NCBI GenBank assembly: GCA_934635515.1
Contig: CAKTZK010000077.1
Span: 1-6,829, forward strand
Reading direction: 5' to 3'
From: an uncultured Oscillospiraceae bacterium
GTDB taxonomy: Bacteria > Bacillota_A > Clostridia > Oscillospirales > Oscillospiraceae
DNA length: 6,829 bases
A program made the position numbers and the translations under genes. Below are positions 5,084 to 6,829 of this stretch, in pieces (the first letter of the stretch is position 1; each line of letters starts with the position of its first letter). Under the pieces are notes generated by a model, which saw nothing but the letters and a program-made list of their open reading frames with translations, made no database searches and had not been told where the DNA came from.

Positions 5084-6319
5084 TTAAAGAGCGAAGTTAC
5101 CGTTTACGAAGATGGGCACTTCCCGGCCATCCTGGGTGGTGCCCACGATGGAGAGGTCGGCGGTGCCCACCATGAAGTCCACATGGGTGACGGAATCGTT
5201 GAGGCCGTGGGCCTTCAGCTGGTCCTTGTCCATGTCGCGGCCACCCTCGATGCAGGGGTAGGCCTCGCCGAAGGCTATGTGGCAGGCGGCGTTTTCATCA
5301 AAGAGGGTGTTATAAAACAGCAGCTTTTGGTTGGAGATGGGGCTGTCGTAGGGGACCAGGGCCACCTCGCCGAAGTAAGAAGCGCCCTCGTCCACAGAGA
5401 TGGCGGCCTCCAGCACCGCCTGGCCCTGCTCCGCGGAGACGGAGACGATCTTCCCCTGCTCCACGGTCATGCGGAAGCCGCTTATGATGTTGCCATCGTG
5501 GACCAGGGGCAGGGACGCCACCACCACACCGTTGGCCCCGGTGCGCAGGGGCGCGGTGAACAGCTCCTCCGTGGGCATATTGGCAACGAAGGGCTGGCCT
5601 GCCGCGGTGCAGTCGTCCCCGGCCTCCCAGATATGGTCCGGGGGCAGCTCCACGGTCAGATCCGTGCCCAGAGAATTGGTGTAGTGCAGGCTCTTCAGGT
5701 GCAGGGCGTTGAGCTTTTCCTTGCGGCGGGCGAGGTTTTCCAAATGCTCCTGCCAGCGCTGGACGCTTCTCCCGTCGCCGGTGATGCGGACGGCCTTGAA
5801 AATGGCCTCCCACAGGCTCTCCATGGCCTGCTCCTCGGGCAGGTCCGGGAACACCCGCTTTGCCCAGGAGGGAATGGGGATGGAGGCGATACACCAGGGG
5901 AAGCCGCTGCTCATTTGCAGGCGGTAAAAATCCTTCAGAGCCTTGCCGCTCACCCGGAGGGAGCGCACGCGGCGGTCCGGGTCCACACCCTTGAGATGCT
6001 CCGGGTCCTCGGCGTCAATGGCCAGGTAGGCGGCACCCTGATTGGCATAGTCGTTAAAGAAATGCCGCCGCCACTGGGGCACCTCGTCGAACACGGCGTC
6101 GTCGGCCCGGAGGAATTTCTCCCGGGCCAGGTAATCGTCGTGCCAGTTCATCACTACCTCCCGGCAGCCTGCATCATAGGCCGCCGTGGCGCACAGGCGG
6201 GCGAAAAAGGCGCACTCCACGGGGCTGGAGATGATGAGGGTCTGGCCCTTTTCCACATGGAGGCCCACCTCAATGAGGAGCTTTGCATATTCCTGCAGCT
6301 TTTCCTGCATGGGATCCAT
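5084..6319 (-). CDS. M29-family (AmpS/PepS/AmpT-type) metallo-aminopeptidase
   Basis: Cytoplasmic peptidase that removes N-terminal residues from peptides using two metal ions. It is 411 residues from the ATG at 6319, the usual M29 length. With that start, the expected ligands fall where the family has them: Glu252 in the PTEELFT motif, Glu318 in GEVALVP, His347 in AACHIAFGEAYP with the likely catalytic Tyr354 seven residues later, and His379/Asp381 in THVDFMVG. The 29-residue spacing from Glu318 to His347 and the HxD pair fit the published M29 structures as I recall them. The N-terminal domain is the usual alpha/beta domain starting at QEKLQEYAKLLIEVG. There is no signal peptide or membrane segment. 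The gene follows trkA directly and ends just before a terminator cluster, so it is the last gene of that unit. Its link with potassium uptake is probably positional only. Substrate preference cannot be read from the sequence. Confidence 0.93.
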   Translation of the reverse strand: MDPMQEKLQEYAKLLIEVGLHVEKGQTLIISSPVECAFFARLCATAAYDAGCREVVMNWHDDYLAREKFLRADDAVFDEVPQWRRHFFNDYANQGAAYLAIDAEDPEHLKGVDPDRRVRSLRVSGKALKDFYRLQMSSGFPWCIASIPIPSWAKRVFPDLPEEQAMESLWEAIFKAVRITGDGRSVQRWQEHLENLARRKEKLNALHLKSLHYTNSLGTDLTVELPPDHIWEAGDDCTAAGQPFVANMPTEELFTAPLRTGANGVVVASLPLVHDGNIISGFRMTVEQGKIVSVSAEQGQAVLEAAISVDEGASYFGEVALVPYDSPISNQKLLFYNTLFDENAACHIAFGEAYPCIEGGRDMDKDQLKAHGLNDSVTHVDFMVGTADLSIVGTTQDGREVPIFVNGNFAL

Positions 6320-6325
6320 TTGAAA

Positions 6326-6334
6326 CACTTCCTT
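6326..6334 (-). promoter_or_regulatory. Shine-Dalgarno site that fixes the aminopeptidase start
   Basis: The minus strand reads AAGGAAGTG, one mismatch from AAGGAGGTG, followed by a 6-nt spacer and the ATG at 6317-6319. The upstream GTG at 6326-6328 lies inside this site, so it cannot be the start. The site begins on the last base of the trkA stop codon, which suggests translational coupling. Confidence 0.75.
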
Positions 6335-6829
6335 TATTTTAAAATATCCGTCAGGTCGTCGGCGGCCATGGACTTGGTGACCACCACCACATGGTCGCCC
6401 TCGTGGATGCAGGTATTGCCGTCGGGGATGACGATCTCCTTGTCCCGGGCGATGGCCCCCACCAGGACGCCGTTTTTCAGCGGCAGGTCCTTCATGGGCT
6501 TATCCAAAAGCTCCCGGCACTCGGGCCCGGCGGTGAACTCCAGAGCCTCCACCTGGCCGCCCATCATCTTATACAGGCTTTCCACGGCGCTGCCCTCGGA
6601 ATTGGCCAGGGCACGGACATAGCGGGTGATCTGGTTGGCCACCAGGTCCTTGGGACTGATGATGCTGCCCAGGTGGGTGTCCTGGACCAGGTCCATATAG
6701 TTGGGCCGGGTCATTTTAGCCAGGACCTTGCGCACCCCCGCCCGCTGGGCGCTGAGAGCCATAAGCAGGTTTTCCTCATCCCGGTCCGTCAGGGACACAA
6801 AGGCATCCGCCGCGAACACCCCCTCCTCC
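6334..6829 (-). CDS. trkA: Trk potassium uptake regulator TrkA, C-terminal part (5' end outside window)
   Basis: Peripheral NAD(H)-binding subunit that gates the Trk/Ktr-type K+ channel at the inner face of the membrane. About 164 codons are visible. The fragment opens inside the second Rossmann (RCK) domain with the typical segment DAFVSLTDRDEENLL, then has NQITRYVRAL, where TrkA proteins join the Rossmann core to the C-terminal domain. The last 75 or so residues form a TrkA_C domain (ECRELLDKPMKDLPLKNGVL, then IPDGNTCIHEGDHVVVVTK). The reading frame stays open to the right edge with EEG before the GTG at 6819, so that GTG is internal and the true start is outside the window. The stop is TAA at 6334-6336. 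The Shine-Dalgarno site of the next gene touches this stop, so the two genes are probably cotranscribed. A TrkH/KtrB channel partner is not in the window. The family call is firm; whether the protein is full-length TrkA cannot be judged here. Confidence 0.93.
   Translation of the reverse strand, partial: EEGVFAADAFVSLTDRDEENLLMALSAQRAGVRKVLAKMTRPNYMDLVQDTHLGSIISPKDLVANQITRYVRALANSEGSAVESLYKMMGGQVEALEFTAGPECRELLDKPMKDLPLKNGVLVGAIARDKEIVIPDGNTCIHEGDHVVVVTKSMAADDLTDILK

Noticed and set aside
4982..6622. 546-residue open frame on the plus strand
   Set aside because: It lies opposite the aminopeptidase and the end of trkA and has the Gly/His/Val/Ala-rich composition of an antisense shadow in GC-rich DNA. 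The minus-strand genes in the same place carry complete family motifs.

Overview
The window looks like a chromosomal segment of a GC-rich, low-oxygen Firmicute, most likely a gut Oscillospiraceae/Ruminococcaceae-type Clostridium (the general Flavonifractor, Oscillibacter or Intestinimonas neighbourhood). This placement is inferred from the mix of high GC content, AGGAGG-type Shine-Dalgarno sites, a SpoVK-like AAA+ ATPase and an ApbE / NusG-II / Gx-transporter set. Every gene I can support is on the minus strand, so transcription runs from right to left. No RNA gene, CRISPR array, insertion sequence or integrase is visible.

Right part (6829 to about 4990): the C-terminal part of a TrkA potassium-uptake regulator is followed, with almost no gap, by an M29-family metallo-aminopeptidase. 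The unit ends in a cluster of hairpins (4991-5057) that reads as a tandem terminator with alternative folds.

Centre (about 4987 to 1600): a clear sigma-70-type promoter (perfect TATAAT box, 17-bp spacer) starts a transcript with a leader of about 190 nt that is very GC-rich and can fold in two competing ways. It is followed by five tightly packed genes: rpe (ribulose-phosphate 3-epimerase), recR (recombination repair), apbE (lipoprotein FAD:protein FMN transferase), a membrane-anchored NusG-domain-II protein and a Gx-transporter family membrane protein. Spacings are 4 nt, a 4-nt overlap, a 26-nt overlap and 11 nt, so this is almost certainly one operon. The last three genes resemble the FmnB/EetA/EetB part of flavin-based extracellular electron transfer loci, and suggest a membrane redox function riding behind two housekeeping genes.

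Left part (1599 to 1): a gap of 135 bp holds a 100-bp palindromic, MITE/REP-like element. It is followed by a CbxX/SpoVK-type AAA+ ATPase and the N-terminal two-fifths or so of an ABC transporter ATPase that runs off the left edge and has an unusual Q-loop. I do not see a wholly unknown system. The most unusual signals are the non-coding ones: the structured rpe leader, the multi-state terminator and the repeat element.
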